64,000 nucleotides of DNA. Source: Cytophagales bacterium (GTDB taxonomy: Bacteria > Bacteroidota > Bacteroidia > Cytophagales > Cyclobacteriaceae). The DNA is taken from contig JADBYK010000003.1 in assembly GCA_020403045.1 (NCBI GenBank), forward strand, positions 1-64,000, in the 5' to 3' direction. Position 1 is the stretch's first letter; each line of letters starts with the position of its first letter. Made by a program: the position numbers and the translations under genes. A model generated the notes under the pieces. That model worked only from the letters and a program-made list of their open reading frames with translations, was not told the origin of the DNA and did no database searches. This document shows, piece by piece, positions 41,149 through 51,085 of the stretch.

Positions 41149-43859
41149 TTCCGGAGAGAGAGGGGGCTTTTGTATTCTTTATTGGAATACTTCACTCTGT
41201 AATAATAAACACCAGCCGACTCGTTATCGGCATACCATCTAAACTTCCGATCGGTGCTTTCAAAAACCAAATCGCCCCATCGATTAAAAATTTTCACTGA
41301 TTCAAAGGTGTTCACACAATTATCTTTGGGCAACGAAACTTTTTCATTGAAGTCCACACCGCTCTCGTCCCACTCGAAGCCTTCGAGCGCGAAAAAATCG
41401 TTGTGCTTATCTCCATTGGGTGTGAAAACATTGGGTAAATAAAAATCCTTATCACTACCATCAACATCTTTTATTTTGATGTTGATACGTATGGTATCAG
41501 CCTTTGCTGTTATACATCTATCATCTGCCAGGCGAAATCGAAAAGAATAGTTGTTTTCAAATACCTGATTCTTAAAAATACTACAATCCGGACTCCAGCT
41601 AAAGGCAGATTGCACAGGCGACTGGCCAGTCGCTTTTTCAAATGTATATCCTGATGGCTCCACATCTCCTGATGCACTAACCAACGTAAGTGTGAGATTG
41701 TCTTTTGAGGGAAGTAAATCAGCATCTGTTCCTACTAAACTAAATTCAATGGGTTGGCCTAAGCGGTATTCCAAATTGCTATTAGTGATGCTGGCAAGAG
41801 ACGGACTAAACGCCACCAGTTTAGGTTTGGCATTGTCGGGCGGAAGTAGTTTAATATCAACATCGACTGTATCGGCTTTGTAAAAACGGCACTTGTTTGC
41901 ATTGTCAACCACAATAAACTGAAACGTATAGAGGTCTTTCTTTTTCAGATCAATCTTATCGCACTTAAGATTCCAGGAAAATAAGGACGACACGGTACTC
42001 CTTCCCGTCACCTGCTGGAAACTGGCAGACAAATCAGAGATATTAAAGCCAATGCCCTTGGCACTTAGCACAAGAAGATCATTGTCGATCAGGTCTTTTC
42101 CAATCACGTTGAAGCTAACCGACTCAAGCACTTTCTTTTGAATGCTAACTTTGCGCTCATTTGTTGCTGTGGTTAAATCGGTGTCGATATTGGGATCTGC
42201 ATTGCCTGGCAGTTTGATATTCAACTTGTACGTTACCGTGTCGGGGTCACCGAAATTGCAGAGGTCTTTATCATCTACTAATACCCTCACCGTAAAGGCA
42301 GTTCGTTTGGTGAAATCGAACACGTTGCAGCGGGGATCCCACGTGAGTTGGCCATTGACAAGGCCATTTTGTTGCGTGAAGTTAACCGCCATCCCATAGC
42401 TACCTAGGGAGAATCCATCTGTAACCACCGAAACCACTAAATCATCCAACTCATTATCCTTCGCCTGAAAGGGCAGTGAAAGAAGAGGATCGCCTTCGGT
42501 GATTTGCACGATAGTCGTTTTCTGTGTGGTAAAATAAGCGCGCGTGTTGGGAGGTGGCTGCGTGTTGACGGTAACCCGAAGTGTATCTGTTAATGGAAGG
42601 CTACATGCATCATCATAAGCTACGATGCCCACTTGGTAGGGACCATTCAGATAAGGACATTGCGGAAAAAAAACTTTGAAGGTCTTGATGCTATCTGCCC
42701 CATTGGTTAACGTAGCGGAAGACTCGGGAAACCAAGTATCACCCGCCTTTCTTTTGAAGTTAATGGGTACCACTTTGAGCTTTATTTTCTCTGAAAAAAA
42801 ATCAGGGGTGGTTCCTTTAAAGACATCTTTGTCTGAAATTTTTACATCGATGTACCGATCTGCATCGGTTGTAGTGTTGGCAAAAGAAACTGATAACGAA
42901 TTGGCATTGGGCATGGGAAATGTAACATCGGTTGATTTCTTCCCTACAATTACCGGTGGATCAGCTTTGGGACAATCTATTACCAACATTTGAAAGTCTC
43001 TTCTTACTTCTCCAATTTTTACTCCTTTTCTAAATTCTTCGCACTTTACTGCAAATACAAAGAGGCCTTCCAAAGTGGGCGTGACAGTTAAGAATCCTTC
43101 CGTACTTACCTTTAGGTCTGGCGCGCCTCTTAAAATTCTGTTGATACCAAAATCGGGGCGCCATTGAATCGGATTGTAGGGGCCAGGTCGTGGTAAATTA
43201 CCAGGTGGAAGTGCATCTCCCGAAAAAGTGTTAAGTGGCGCCACTAGTGAGTAAACCAGCGAGTCTTTATCATCATCTGTACCGGCAAAATCAACATAAT
43301 AGGGCTTGTTAATGCAACCATAATCGTTGAGCGGTGGAAACAAACGCGGAGAATTATTAATAAACTCCTTTCCATCTTTTATGACAGGTGGAAACTCCAA
43401 ATAAAAAGTCTGTCCTGCAAATTGACTGCTTGGCGGAGCATTACTGAATATATTTGTAATCGAATAATTTCTGCAGCATCGCTCCCAAGCCACATAGTAT
43501 CCCTGCGGGTCGTTATACTGCTCGGGTGCCAGCGTGATTGTGGTTGTATAGTAGAGTTTCTTTGTTACAATTTCTCCTTTGGAGCAGGCTGGTTGGGTAT
43601 ATGACACACGTTCTTCTCTATTAAAAGTCAGCCTGATTTGGTTTGCCATGATAAAGTTATCCCGCTTTCGAAAGATGCGAACGTCCACAAATGGATCTTG
43701 GGCTCCCGGGTTTCCATTTAATACGTCAAAATAAATAATCAGGTTTAGCCGGTAAGTATTACCAGTTAGATGAATCAACTCAAACTCGCCACCCACGATG
43801 TGAGATGCCATCACCGGAAAGGCAATCAGCAGCAAAAGAGTTAGTAATAGTTTTTTCAT
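41145..43859 (-). CDS. Secreted protein with gliding-motility-associated C-terminal domain
   Basis: The 904-aa protein has a signal peptide (MKKLLLTLLLLIAFPVMA) and several Ig/PKD-like beta domains marked by recurring CxxF..L and F.W...C patterns. The C-terminus is of CHU_C type: FYLPNVFTPNGDKHNDFF, then FNRWGDLVFES and GVYYYRVKYSNK. Such C-termini direct export through the type IX secretion system and attachment at the surface in gliding Bacteroidetes. The N-terminal HIVGGEFELIHLTGNTYRL is typical of this large-protein family. Ligand unknown. It overlaps the end of the convergent BatE-like gene by 4 bp. Confidence 0.88.
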   Translation of the reverse strand: MKKLLLTLLLLIAFPVMASHIVGGEFELIHLTGNTYRLNLIIYFDVLNGNPGAQDPFVDVRIFRKRDNFIMANQIRLTFNREERVSYTQPACSKGEIVTKKLYYTTTITLAPEQYNDPQGYYVAWERCCRNYSITNIFSNAPPSSQFAGQTFYLEFPPVIKDGKEFINNSPRLFPPLNDYGCINKPYYVDFAGTDDDKDSLVYSLVAPLNTFSGDALPPGNLPRPGPYNPIQWRPDFGINRILRGAPDLKVSTEGFLTVTPTLEGLFVFAVKCEEFRKGVKIGEVRRDFQMLVIDCPKADPPVIVGKKSTDVTFPMPNANSLSVSFANTTTDADRYIDVKISDKDVFKGTTPDFFSEKIKLKVVPINFKRKAGDTWFPESSATLTNGADSIKTFKVFFPQCPYLNGPYQVGIVAYDDACSLPLTDTLRVTVNTQPPPNTRAYFTTQKTTIVQITEGDPLLSLPFQAKDNELDDLVVSVVTDGFSLGSYGMAVNFTQQNGLVNGQLTWDPRCNVFDFTKRTAFTVRVLVDDKDLCNFGDPDTVTYKLNIKLPGNADPNIDTDLTTATNERKVSIQKKVLESVSFNVIGKDLIDNDLLVLSAKGIGFNISDLSASFQQVTGRSTVSSLFSWNLKCDKIDLKKKDLYTFQFIVVDNANKCRFYKADTVDVDIKLLPPDNAKPKLVAFSPSLASITNSNLEYRLGQPIEFSLVGTDADLLPSKDNLTLTLVSASGDVEPSGYTFEKATGQSPVQSAFSWSPDCSIFKNQVFENNYSFRFRLADDRCITAKADTIRINIKIKDVDGSDKDFYLPNVFTPNGDKHNDFFALEGFEWDESGVDFNEKVSLPKDNCVNTFESVKIFNRWGDLVFESTDRKFRWYADNESAGVYYYRVKYSNKEYKSPLSLRN

Positions 43860-43917
43860 GAGATTCCGATTCGAAATATAACCATTTCAAATCAGCCGTG
43901 AAACCGACCCCTTTCTG

Positions 43918-43925
43918 TATTTTCG
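43918..43925 (+). promoter_or_regulatory. -7-like element of rlmD
   Basis: TATTTTCG, the same octamer as in the pdhA promoter, ends only 6 nt before the rlmD ATG. The transcript would be leaderless or nearly so. No TTG stands at 19 nt. Confidence 0.4.
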
Positions 43926-43931
43926 CAACCA

Positions 43932-45350
43932 ATGAAAAAAGGCGACAAACTGGATAATATCACCATCGAAACGATGGCGGCAGAAGGCAAATGCATTGCC
44001 AAGCACGATGGCTTGGTCATTTTTATTCAGGGCGGGGCGCCCGGAGACATTGTTGAAATTGAGTTGACCAAAATAAAAAGCAGCTTTCTGGAGGGTAGGG
44101 TAACGAAGATCCAAACGTTGTCTCCTCACCGAGCGCAGCCTTTTTGTATTCATTTCGGGCTGTGTGGTGGTTGCTCATGGCAACACATCAACTATAACAC
44201 ACAACTGCAATACAAGCAGCAACAAGTTATTGATAATCTGGAGCGCCTTGGTGGGTTACAACTTCCTGCCATTAGCCCCATCATTGCATCCGCAAAAACA
44301 GATCACTACCGCAATAAATTGGATTATACGTTCACGGCAAATCGCTGGCTAACCAAAGAAGAATTGGCGAAAGCCATGGAAGAAAGTAGGTATGAGGTTG
44401 GCTTGGGCTACCATTTGCCAGGGGCATTTGATCGCGTATTTGATGTAGCCGAATGTCATCTACAACCTCATCCTTCCGACTCCATTCGCCTGCTAGTAAA
44501 AAAGGTGGCCGTGGAAAATGGAATTCCTTTTTTCGATTTACGCAAGCAAACCGGATTTTTGAGAACCCTCACTATTCGATCATCTAACACCAATGAGGTC
44601 ATGGTGATCTTGCAGGTTACATCAGACAAAATGGAATGGACAGAGCTAATCTTAAAATCCATAGCAGATCATTTTCCCGGGGTAACATCGCTCAACTACA
44701 TCATCAATAATAAACGTAACGACACGTTTGCTGATTTAGATGTGATTTGCTGGAAAGGGAATTCATACATCACCGAAAAGATGCCCTCTTCAGATGGATC
44801 AAAGGCACTTCAATTCCGTGTGGGACCCAAATCATTTTATCAGACCAATTCCGATCAGGCATATGAACTTTACAAAGTGGCTGCGCACCTGGCCGACCTA
44901 ACAGGAGATGAGCTAGTCTATGACCTATATACCGGCACAGGCACCATCGCCAATTTTGTGGCAACCCAGTCTAAAAAAGTAATTGGACTAGAATACGTAG
45001 CTGCAGCCATCGAAGACGCAAAGGCAAATTCCAAACTCAATCACATCCACAACACTGAGTTTTTTGCGGGAGACATGAAAGATTTGCTCACTGAAGCTTT
45101 TCTATCACAACACGGCCGCCCGGATGTAGTGATCACCGATCCGCCACGTGCCGGGATGCATGAAGATGTGTGCCACATGTTGCTGAAGGCGCTGCCCAAA
45201 CGAATTGTGTATGTGAGTTGTAACCCTGCCACACAGGCGCGTGATCTAAAAATTCTTTCCGAAAAATATGCCATTACTGCGGTTCAGCCGGTAGATATGT
45301 TCCCACATACGGTACATGTGGAAAATGTGGTAAGGTTGGATTTGATATGA
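43932..45350 (+). CDS. rlmD: 23S rRNA (uracil-C5)-methyltransferase RlmD-like
   Basis: The enzyme methylates a uracil of 23S rRNA with SAM. The 472-aa protein has an N-terminal TRAM domain (TIETMAAEGKCIAKHDGLVI) and an iron-sulfur cluster motif FCIHFGLCGGCSW. The Rossmann methyltransferase follows with LVYDLYTGTGTIANFVA, ITDPPRAGM and the catalytic Cys in VSCNPATQARD. RlmC and RlmCD are alternatives that cannot be excluded by eye. It is divergent from the CHU_C gene. Confidence 0.92.
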   Translation: MKKGDKLDNITIETMAAEGKCIAKHDGLVIFIQGGAPGDIVEIELTKIKSSFLEGRVTKIQTLSPHRAQPFCIHFGLCGGCSWQHINYNTQLQYKQQQVIDNLERLGGLQLPAISPIIASAKTDHYRNKLDYTFTANRWLTKEELAKAMEESRYEVGLGYHLPGAFDRVFDVAECHLQPHPSDSIRLLVKKVAVENGIPFFDLRKQTGFLRTLTIRSSNTNEVMVILQVTSDKMEWTELILKSIADHFPGVTSLNYIINNKRNDTFADLDVICWKGNSYITEKMPSSDGSKALQFRVGPKSFYQTNSDQAYELYKVAAHLADLTGDELVYDLYTGTGTIANFVATQSKKVIGLEYVAAAIEDAKANSKLNHIHNTEFFAGDMKDLLTEAFLSQHGRPDVVITDPPRAGMHEDVCHMLLKALPKRIVYVSCNPATQARDLKILSEKYAITAVQPVDMFPHTVHVENVVRLDLI

Positions 45351-45436
45351 TCGATCGTTTTTTCGATCTGCCAATACTGTATTGTCTATTGGCGGTTGTA
45401 CAATAATTTCTTAACTAGTGAATTCAATTCTTAACT

Positions 45437-48400
45437 ATGAAACTTACCACACTCGCAATTTGTGCGCTGACCATCACATCTTCGTTTGCACAAAAAAAAG
45501 AAACCAAGCCTGCGGCTGGTGTACCTGAAAAAAAGGACGAACTTCCTTTATCAGGTATCAAATTCCGGAATATCGGGCCGGCTGTTACTTCGGGCCGCAT
45601 TGCAGACTTTGCGGTTAACCCCAAAAATATTTCAGAATACTATGTGGCCACTGCTTCGGGCGGAGTGTGGAAAACAGTGAATGGTGGAACTACCTATGAA
45701 CCGATATTTGATAGCCAAGGCTCCTACTCCATCGGATGTGTAACACTAGATCCTAACAACCCCAACGTTGTGTGGGTGGGTTCAGGTGAAAATAACAATC
45801 AACGGAGCGTGGCCTATGGCGATGGCATTTATAAATCAGAAGATGGCGGTGCCTCCTGGAAAAACATGGGGTTAAAAACTTCCGAGCACGTTGGTAAAAT
45901 CATTGTTGACCCAAAAAATTCAGATGTTGTTTATGTAGCTGCCATTGGCCCTTTATGGAAAGAAGGCGGTGAACGCGGTGTGTACAAAACCACGGATGGC
46001 GGCAAAACCTGGGAGCAAGTATTGAAGATAGACGAACATACAGGTGTGAATGATTTAATCATGGATCCCAGAAATCCGGACGTGTTATATGCTTCTGCTT
46101 TTCAGCGAAGAAGAAGTGATTATGCTTACGTGAGCGGTGGTCCCGGCTCTGGCATTTTTAAGAGCACCAATGGTGGCAAGACATGGGACAAAGCAAACAA
46201 CGGTCTTCCTTCAGCGGACAAGGGGCGAATTGGTTTGGCGATTTCACCAGCGGATCCAGAATACATTTATGCCATTGTAGAGGCAGCCAAAGAGGCGGGC
46301 ACTTATCGCACTACCAATCGTGGGGCGAGCTGGCAAAAGATGAGCGGCCACCAAACAGGCGGCAATTATTACAATGAAATCATTGCCGATCCGCTCAATC
46401 GCGAGACCGTGTACACGATGGGTTATGCGATTAGCATCAGCACCGATGGCGGAAAAAATTTCAAGCCGATTGGAGAAAAATCAAAACACGTTGACAACCA
46501 TGCCTTGTGGGTAAATCCTTTAAACACCAACCACATGATCAACGGTTGTGATGGTGGTATTTACGAAACTTGGGATGGCGCCAAAACATGGCAATTCAAG
46601 TCGAACTTACCCGTAACACAATTCTATAAAGTGGAAGTGGACAACTCGTTGCCTTTTTACTATGTGTATGGTGGCACGCAAGATAATTTCAGTTTGGGTG
46701 GTCCTTCGCGCACACGCAACGAAAATGGAATCTTTAATTCCGATTGGTTTGTCACCAACGGTGGCGATGGTTTTGAAAGTGCGATCGATCCATACAACAC
46801 CAACATTGTCTATGCAGAGTCGCAACATGGGGGGCTGGTGCGCTTTGACAAAGCGACAGGCGAAACCACCGGCATTCAACCGAAGCCCGGCAAAGGCGAA
46901 AACGAGTATCGCTGGAATTGGGACGCCCCGTTGCAAACCAGCGCACACAAAAAGGGAAGAATCTATTTTGCTGCGAACAAAGTATTTAGAAGCGATGACT
47001 ATGGAAATACCTGGCAAACCATAAGCGGAGATGTGACCCGTAATCTCGATCGCAATAAACTGCCATTGATGGGTAAAGTGTGGAGCATCGATGCCACAGG
47101 AAAAAATGATGGCACAGCATTGTATGGAACAGTCAGTGCTTTTTCTGAATCGCCCAAAAATGAAAAACTGTTAATCATCGGTACCGATGACGGCTTGATC
47201 CAAGTGACGCAAGATGGTGGACAAACCTGGAAGAAAACCGAGACGTTTGCCGGTGTGCCTGCGATGACGTATGTGTATCACGTGTTTGCTTCGCAACACG
47301 ATGAAAATGTCTTTTATGCAACGTTGAATAATCACAAGAGCGGTGATTTTAAACCGTACGCTTTTAAGAGCAGCGACAAAGGCGCTACCTGGAATTCCAT
47401 TACGGCAAATCTTCCCGAACGCGGCTCGACCTACAGCATTGCCGAAGATCACGTTGACCCAAATCTGTTGTTTGTCGCTACTGAGTTTGGTGTTCACTTT
47501 TCCAATGATGGCGGAAAAAGTTGGAGACAACTGAAAGGAGGTTTGCCAACCATTGGCATTCGCGACATGGCCATTCAAAAACGTGAAAACGATTTGGTAC
47601 TCGCTTCATTTGGTCGTGGCTTCTTTGTGTTGGATGATTACTCACCCTTGCGAAGCCTGAAGCAAACAAACGGCAAAGAGGCTTTTTTATTTCCGGTAAA
47701 AGATAGTTGGATGTACGTTGAAAACAGTCCGCTTGGAATTCGTGGAAAAGGGTTTCTGGGCGAGTCACTCTACACAGCAGAGAATCCTAAAGTAGGCGCC
47801 ACCTTCACCTATTTTTATAAAGAGGATTTGAAAACCAGAAAAGAAAAACGACAAGAAGAACAAGACAAGCTCAATAAAGACAATAAAGATGTTTTCTATC
47901 CGAGTTATGAAAATCTGAAAGAAGAGGAGAAAGAAGAAGCACCCTATTTATTATTCACCGTGCGCAACCAGCAAGGCGATATCGTGCGCAAGCTAAAATC
48001 ATCGGCAAAGAAAGGTGTCTCGCGCATTGTTTGGGATTTTCGGTATCCTAGTTCAAACCCTATTAACTTAAATGCAAGCGCCAATGATAATCCGTTCCAA
48101 TCAAATGATGTAGGTCAGCTGGTAGCACCGGGAAACTATACTGTCACACTTTCAAAATATATAGATGGAGTGATTACTGATTTGTCCGGCCCCGAGAAAT
48201 TTGCCGTGAATGTTTTGCCGGGTTCTACCCTACCCGCCAATGACCGTCCGGCTTTGGTCGCTTGGCAACGCAAAGCGGCCGAATTGCAACGAAGTGTGCA
48301 GGCTGCATCCGCGCTACTCACCGATGCCAACAATCGCACCAAACACCTGAAAGAAGCGATTATGAGCGTAGCAAAACCAAATCAGGAATTTGTGAAGGAC

Positions 48401-48718
48401 ATGTTATCGCTTGAAGAAAAACTGAGAGGCGTACAAAAGAAAATGAATGGCGACCGGGTAGCGGATCAACTGAATATTGATACACCTCCCTCGATCACCT
48501 CCCGACTCTTCAGTGCAATATATGACGGTTACGGTACCACCAGCGAGCCAACCGCCACGATGAAAGAACAGCTGCAAATAGCAGGGGAAGAATTTGATGT
48601 TGCACTCACAGATCTGAAAAATACGATGGCCAATGAATTGAAAACCCTAGAACAAAAACTGGAGGCAGCCGGAGCGCCTTACACACCGGGGAGAATGCCG
48701 GAGCGGAAAAAAGAGTAG
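45437..48718 (+). CDS. Secreted BNR/VPS10-type beta-propeller protein
   Basis: The 1093-aa protein has a signal peptide (MKLTTLAICALTITSSFAQ). More than ten Asp-box-like repeats follow, such as YKSEDGGASWKNM, YKTTDGGKTWEQV, FKSTNGGKTWDKA and FKSSDKGATWNSI, folding as one or two beta-propellers over residues 40-690. A C-terminal beta-sandwich and helical region follow, with LVAPGNYTVTLSKY. This build is known as VPS10/sortilin-like glycosyl-hydrolase-like protein in Bacteroidetes. No sialidase active-site residues can be assigned, so substrate is unknown. No CHU_C or T9SS tail is seen at the basic end RMPERKKE. Confidence 0.85.
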   Translation: MKLTTLAICALTITSSFAQKKETKPAAGVPEKKDELPLSGIKFRNIGPAVTSGRIADFAVNPKNISEYYVATASGGVWKTVNGGTTYEPIFDSQGSYSIGCVTLDPNNPNVVWVGSGENNNQRSVAYGDGIYKSEDGGASWKNMGLKTSEHVGKIIVDPKNSDVVYVAAIGPLWKEGGERGVYKTTDGGKTWEQVLKIDEHTGVNDLIMDPRNPDVLYASAFQRRRSDYAYVSGGPGSGIFKSTNGGKTWDKANNGLPSADKGRIGLAISPADPEYIYAIVEAAKEAGTYRTTNRGASWQKMSGHQTGGNYYNEIIADPLNRETVYTMGYAISISTDGGKNFKPIGEKSKHVDNHALWVNPLNTNHMINGCDGGIYETWDGAKTWQFKSNLPVTQFYKVEVDNSLPFYYVYGGTQDNFSLGGPSRTRNENGIFNSDWFVTNGGDGFESAIDPYNTNIVYAESQHGGLVRFDKATGETTGIQPKPGKGENEYRWNWDAPLQTSAHKKGRIYFAANKVFRSDDYGNTWQTISGDVTRNLDRNKLPLMGKVWSIDATGKNDGTALYGTVSAFSESPKNEKLLIIGTDDGLIQVTQDGGQTWKKTETFAGVPAMTYVYHVFASQHDENVFYATLNNHKSGDFKPYAFKSSDKGATWNSITANLPERGSTYSIAEDHVDPNLLFVATEFGVHFSNDGGKSWRQLKGGLPTIGIRDMAIQKRENDLVLASFGRGFFVLDDYSPLRSLKQTNGKEAFLFPVKDSWMYVENSPLGIRGKGFLGESLYTAENPKVGATFTYFYKEDLKTRKEKRQEEQDKLNKDNKDVFYPSYENLKEEEKEEAPYLLFTVRNQQGDIVRKLKSSAKKGVSRIVWDFRYPSSNPINLNASANDNPFQSNDVGQLVAPGNYTVTLSKYIDGVITDLSGPEKFAVNVLPGSTLPANDRPALVAWQRKAAELQRSVQAASALLTDANNRTKHLKEAIMSVAKPNQEFVKDMLSLEEKLRGVQKKMNGDRVADQLNIDTPPSITSRLFSAIYDGYGTTSEPTATMKEQLQIAGEEFDVALTDLKNTMANELKTLEQKLEAAGAPYTPGRMPERKKE

Positions 48719-48719
48719 C

Positions 48720-48815
48720 TAACCAACGGATGGAATAGTTCAAATGAATAGTTTACTGTGACTATCTTGCAACAGGTCTTGTCAACCATTGACTATGGAC
48801 TATTGACTAATCTGT
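48720..48815. repeat. Intergenic word repeat (ATTGACTATGGACTATTGACTA)
   Basis: The spacer contains CATTGACTATGG and GACTATTGACTA with partial complements AATAGTTTACTGTGAC. It is like other word-type spacers of this genome; no gene seen. Confidence 0.35.
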
Positions 48816-48816
48816 T

Positions 48817-50118
48817 ATGCGTCAACATTTATTAAGTGAAGGAGCCAACGAACTTAGTTACGAAATTCGGGAAATCGTAAAGAAGGCGGAGCAAATCAAA
48901 AACCTCGGCAAAGAAATTCAGTGGGAGAATATAGGCGATCCTATTCAGAAGAATCATTTGATTCCGGATTGGATGAAACAAATCATCGCTGACCTCTCCA
49001 TGCAGAATGATAGCTACAGTTATTGTCCTTCTAAAGGTATTTTGGAAACACGGCAGTTTCTAGCTGAACTAACAAATCTCCGCAAGGGAACACAAATTAC
49101 GCCAGATGATATTTGTTTCTTTAATGGCTTGGGCGATGCCATTGCTAAAGTATACCAATACATCACACCCACTTCACGAATTATTGGACCTTCCCCTGCA
49201 TACTCCACACACTCCAGTGCAGAAGCGGCTCACGCCAGTCATGAGCCACTGACTTATACACTCGATCCCAATAACAAATGGTACCCCGATTTGGATGATC
49301 TCTATAATAAGGTGAAGTACAATCCGAATGTAGTGGGCATCCTCATTATCAATCCGGATAACCCGACTGGCATGGTGTATCCGTTGGAAACATTAAAACG
49401 AATTGTAGCCATTGCGAAGGAGTTCAATCTCTTTTTGATATGTGATGAGATCTATATTAATATCACTTATAACGGTACAAGAGCATATGCGCTGTCGGAA
49501 GTAATTGAAGACGTGCCAGGCATTGCCATGAAGGGAATATCAAAAGAATTGCCATGGCCTGGCGCGCGTTGTGGTTGGATGGAATATTATAACCGTGGCA
49601 AAGATGTCGACTTCAACAGGCTCTGTCAGGCGATTGATAATGCCAAGATGATTGAAGTGTGTTCAACTAAGTTACCGCAGCTGGCAATTCCCAAAATTTT
49701 GGGTGACTCGCGCTTCCAAGCATATCGGGAAGAAACGAATCGGAAGATTGGAAAGCGCAGTAAAATCATTTCAGATATTTTTAAGACAGTGCCACAACTC
49801 ACGTTCAACGAAACCTTTGGCGCGTTTTACAACACTATTATTTTTAGAGAGGGTACGCTGAAATCAAATCAAAAAATCGATATTCAAGATTCAAAAATAC
49901 GAGCGTTAGTAGAGGCATGGACGGCTCATGAAATGCCTCACGACAAACGCTTTGTGTATTACCTGCTTGGCGCAAAGGGTATTTGCGTAGTGCCTATTTC
50001 ATCTTTCTGTTCTGAACTGCAAGGCTTTAGGGTTACGCTGCTAGAAGAAAATGAGGAGTCATTGGTCAAAACTTTTACTGCGATACGAGATGGGATTGTG
50101 GAGTATCTGGAGTCGTAG
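48817..50118 (+). CDS. PLP-dependent aminotransferase, class I/II
   Basis: The 433-aa protein is a fold-type I aminotransferase. It shows YSYCPSKGILETRQFLAEL (substrate loop), IINPDNPTGMVYP (PLP-stacking Asn/Pro motif), FLICDEIY (Asp binding the pyridine N) and the Schiff-base Lys in KGISKELPWPGARCGW. It resembles alanine/aspartate-type transaminases of Bacteroidetes; the amino donor cannot be told. It is near the ilv operon but has its own transcript start. Confidence 0.9.
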   Translation: MRQHLLSEGANELSYEIREIVKKAEQIKNLGKEIQWENIGDPIQKNHLIPDWMKQIIADLSMQNDSYSYCPSKGILETRQFLAELTNLRKGTQITPDDICFFNGLGDAIAKVYQYITPTSRIIGPSPAYSTHSSAEAAHASHEPLTYTLDPNNKWYPDLDDLYNKVKYNPNVVGILIINPDNPTGMVYPLETLKRIVAIAKEFNLFLICDEIYINITYNGTRAYALSEVIEDVPGIAMKGISKELPWPGARCGWMEYYNRGKDVDFNRLCQAIDNAKMIEVCSTKLPQLAIPKILGDSRFQAYREETNRKIGKRSKIISDIFKTVPQLTFNETFGAFYNTIIFREGTLKSNQKIDIQDSKIRALVEAWTAHEMPHDKRFVYYLLGAKGICVVPISSFCSELQGFRVTLLEENEESLVKTFTAIRDGIVEYLES

Positions 50119-50185
50119 CTCCGGCATTGAATTCGTGGTTCAAAGCATAGTTTCAATTTTATTATATTTACTGTCGAAATTAAGA

Positions 50186-50437
50186 ATGACTATGAAAGCA
50201 ATAGATATCGATACAACCCTTATTGACGGTTACTTGCGTCTGCTCGATAATCTAAGCCCAAGTAATAAGCTAGACCTTATTTCTAAGCTGACTCTTTCTG
50301 TGAAAACTGACATCTCAGATAGGAAGAATTCTTTTTATGAAGTATTTGGAGCTTGGCAGTCAAACCAATCGGATGAGCAAATCGTCAATGATATTCGTAG
50401 AAGCCGGGTGTTTAATCGTCAAATTGAACAGTTTTGA
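50186..50437 (+). CDS. Putative VapB-type antitoxin
   Basis: The 83-aa protein (MTMKAIDIDTTLIDGYLRLL; a second ATG is at 50192) has a helical middle LSPSNKLDLISKLTLSVK and an acidic-basic tail. It resembles antitoxins that precede PIN-domain toxins in Bacteroidetes. Its TGA stop overlaps the TTG start of the toxin frame, as usual for such pairs. DNA-binding class is unclear. Confidence 0.7.
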   Translation: MTMKAIDIDTTLIDGYLRLLDNLSPSNKLDLISKLTLSVKTDISDRKNSFYEVFGAWQSNQSDEQIVNDIRRSRVFNRQIEQF

Positions 50438-50841
50438 AAAGGTATCTCATTGATACTAACATTTGCATCTACTACATACGGGGCAAATTCAATCTCAAAG
50501 AGAAATTTAAAAAGGCGGACCCTGACAACTGTTTCATCTAGGAGATAACGTTGGCCGAGCTGAAGTTTGGCGTTGCAAATAGTGAGCACAAAGAAAAGAA
50601 TCAAAAAACACTGGACGATTTCCTAACAGGGGTGAAAATCATTCCGATTTTTCATTCACTCGATTTATACGCCATTGAAAAGGCTCGCCTGAGAAAGGAA
50701 GGTTCACCCATTGACGACTTTGATATTTTAATTGGAGCCACGGCCGTGACTCATAATTTGACGATGGTGACGAACAACACCGACCACTTCAACCGAATAA
50801 CCGGAATCGTTTTGGAAGATTGGACAAAAGACCTTAGTTAA
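50434..50841 (+). pseudogene. vapC: PIN-domain toxin (VapC) interrupted by an amber codon
   Basis: Starting at TTG 50434, the frame encodes KRYLIDTNICIYYIRGKF (first catalytic Asp). It hits TAG at 50539-50541 (codon 36), then continues in the same frame with EITLAELKFGVANSE (catalytic Glu) and SPIDDFDILIGATA (Asp pair), MVTNNTDHF and a normal end. All four acidic residues and the family length (135 codons) are kept, so one base change (probably a Ser codon TCG to TAG) broke the gene. The rest could restart at TTG 50551 but would lack the first Asp. A sequencing error is possible. Confidence 0.8.
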
Positions 50842-50940
50842 TTGCCTCATTAAGATTGAATCGAAGCTCTACCTAACATTCGTTATCAGAGTTTTCAAAA
50901 CTTTTTCTTGCACTTTCATTGATTACCACGACAAAATTTT

Positions 50941-50949
50941 GCCATCTTG
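50941..50949 (+). promoter_or_regulatory. Weak promoter candidate of the ilv leader
   Basis: CCATCTTG, followed by CAC, lies about 20 nt after a TTG (50921 region). It is a poor TAnnTTTG match, but the position, about 22 nt before the leader peptide ATG, is right. Confidence 0.3.
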
Positions 50950-50970
50950 CACTATGGCACAACAAAGCAA

Positions 50971-51063
50971 ATGAAAAAAACGGCTACCTATCGACTCAAC
51001 AATTTGATCAATACTAGCCTTGTGCTCATTAACGTCATCATTCTCCGAAAACCGGGGCTGTGA
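50971..51063 (+). CDS. ilv leader peptide
   Basis: A 30-codon frame (MKKTATYRLNNLINTSL at its start) in which residues 17-25 read LVLINVIIL: eight of nine are Leu, Ile or Val, and 12 of 30 overall. It ends 22 bp before a perfect terminator hairpin and about 95 bp before ilvE. This is the structure of attenuator leader peptides (ilvGMEDA, leuABCD): scarcity of branched-chain amino acids stalls the ribosome on these codons and prevents terminator formation. Confidence 0.8.
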   Translation: MKKTATYRLNNLINTSLVLINVIILRKPGL

Positions 51064-51085
51064 CGATTTTGTAAAAGAAATTTTT

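Noticed and set aside
46607-47578. Long frames opposite the beta-propeller gene
   Set aside because: They are complements of the repeated Asp-box coding sequence on the plus strand and have no features of their own.
50539-50541. Recoding of TAG (suppression or pyrrolysine) in vapC
   Set aside because: No downstream structure or other in-frame TAG genes in the window support recoding; a simple nonsense mutation is enough.
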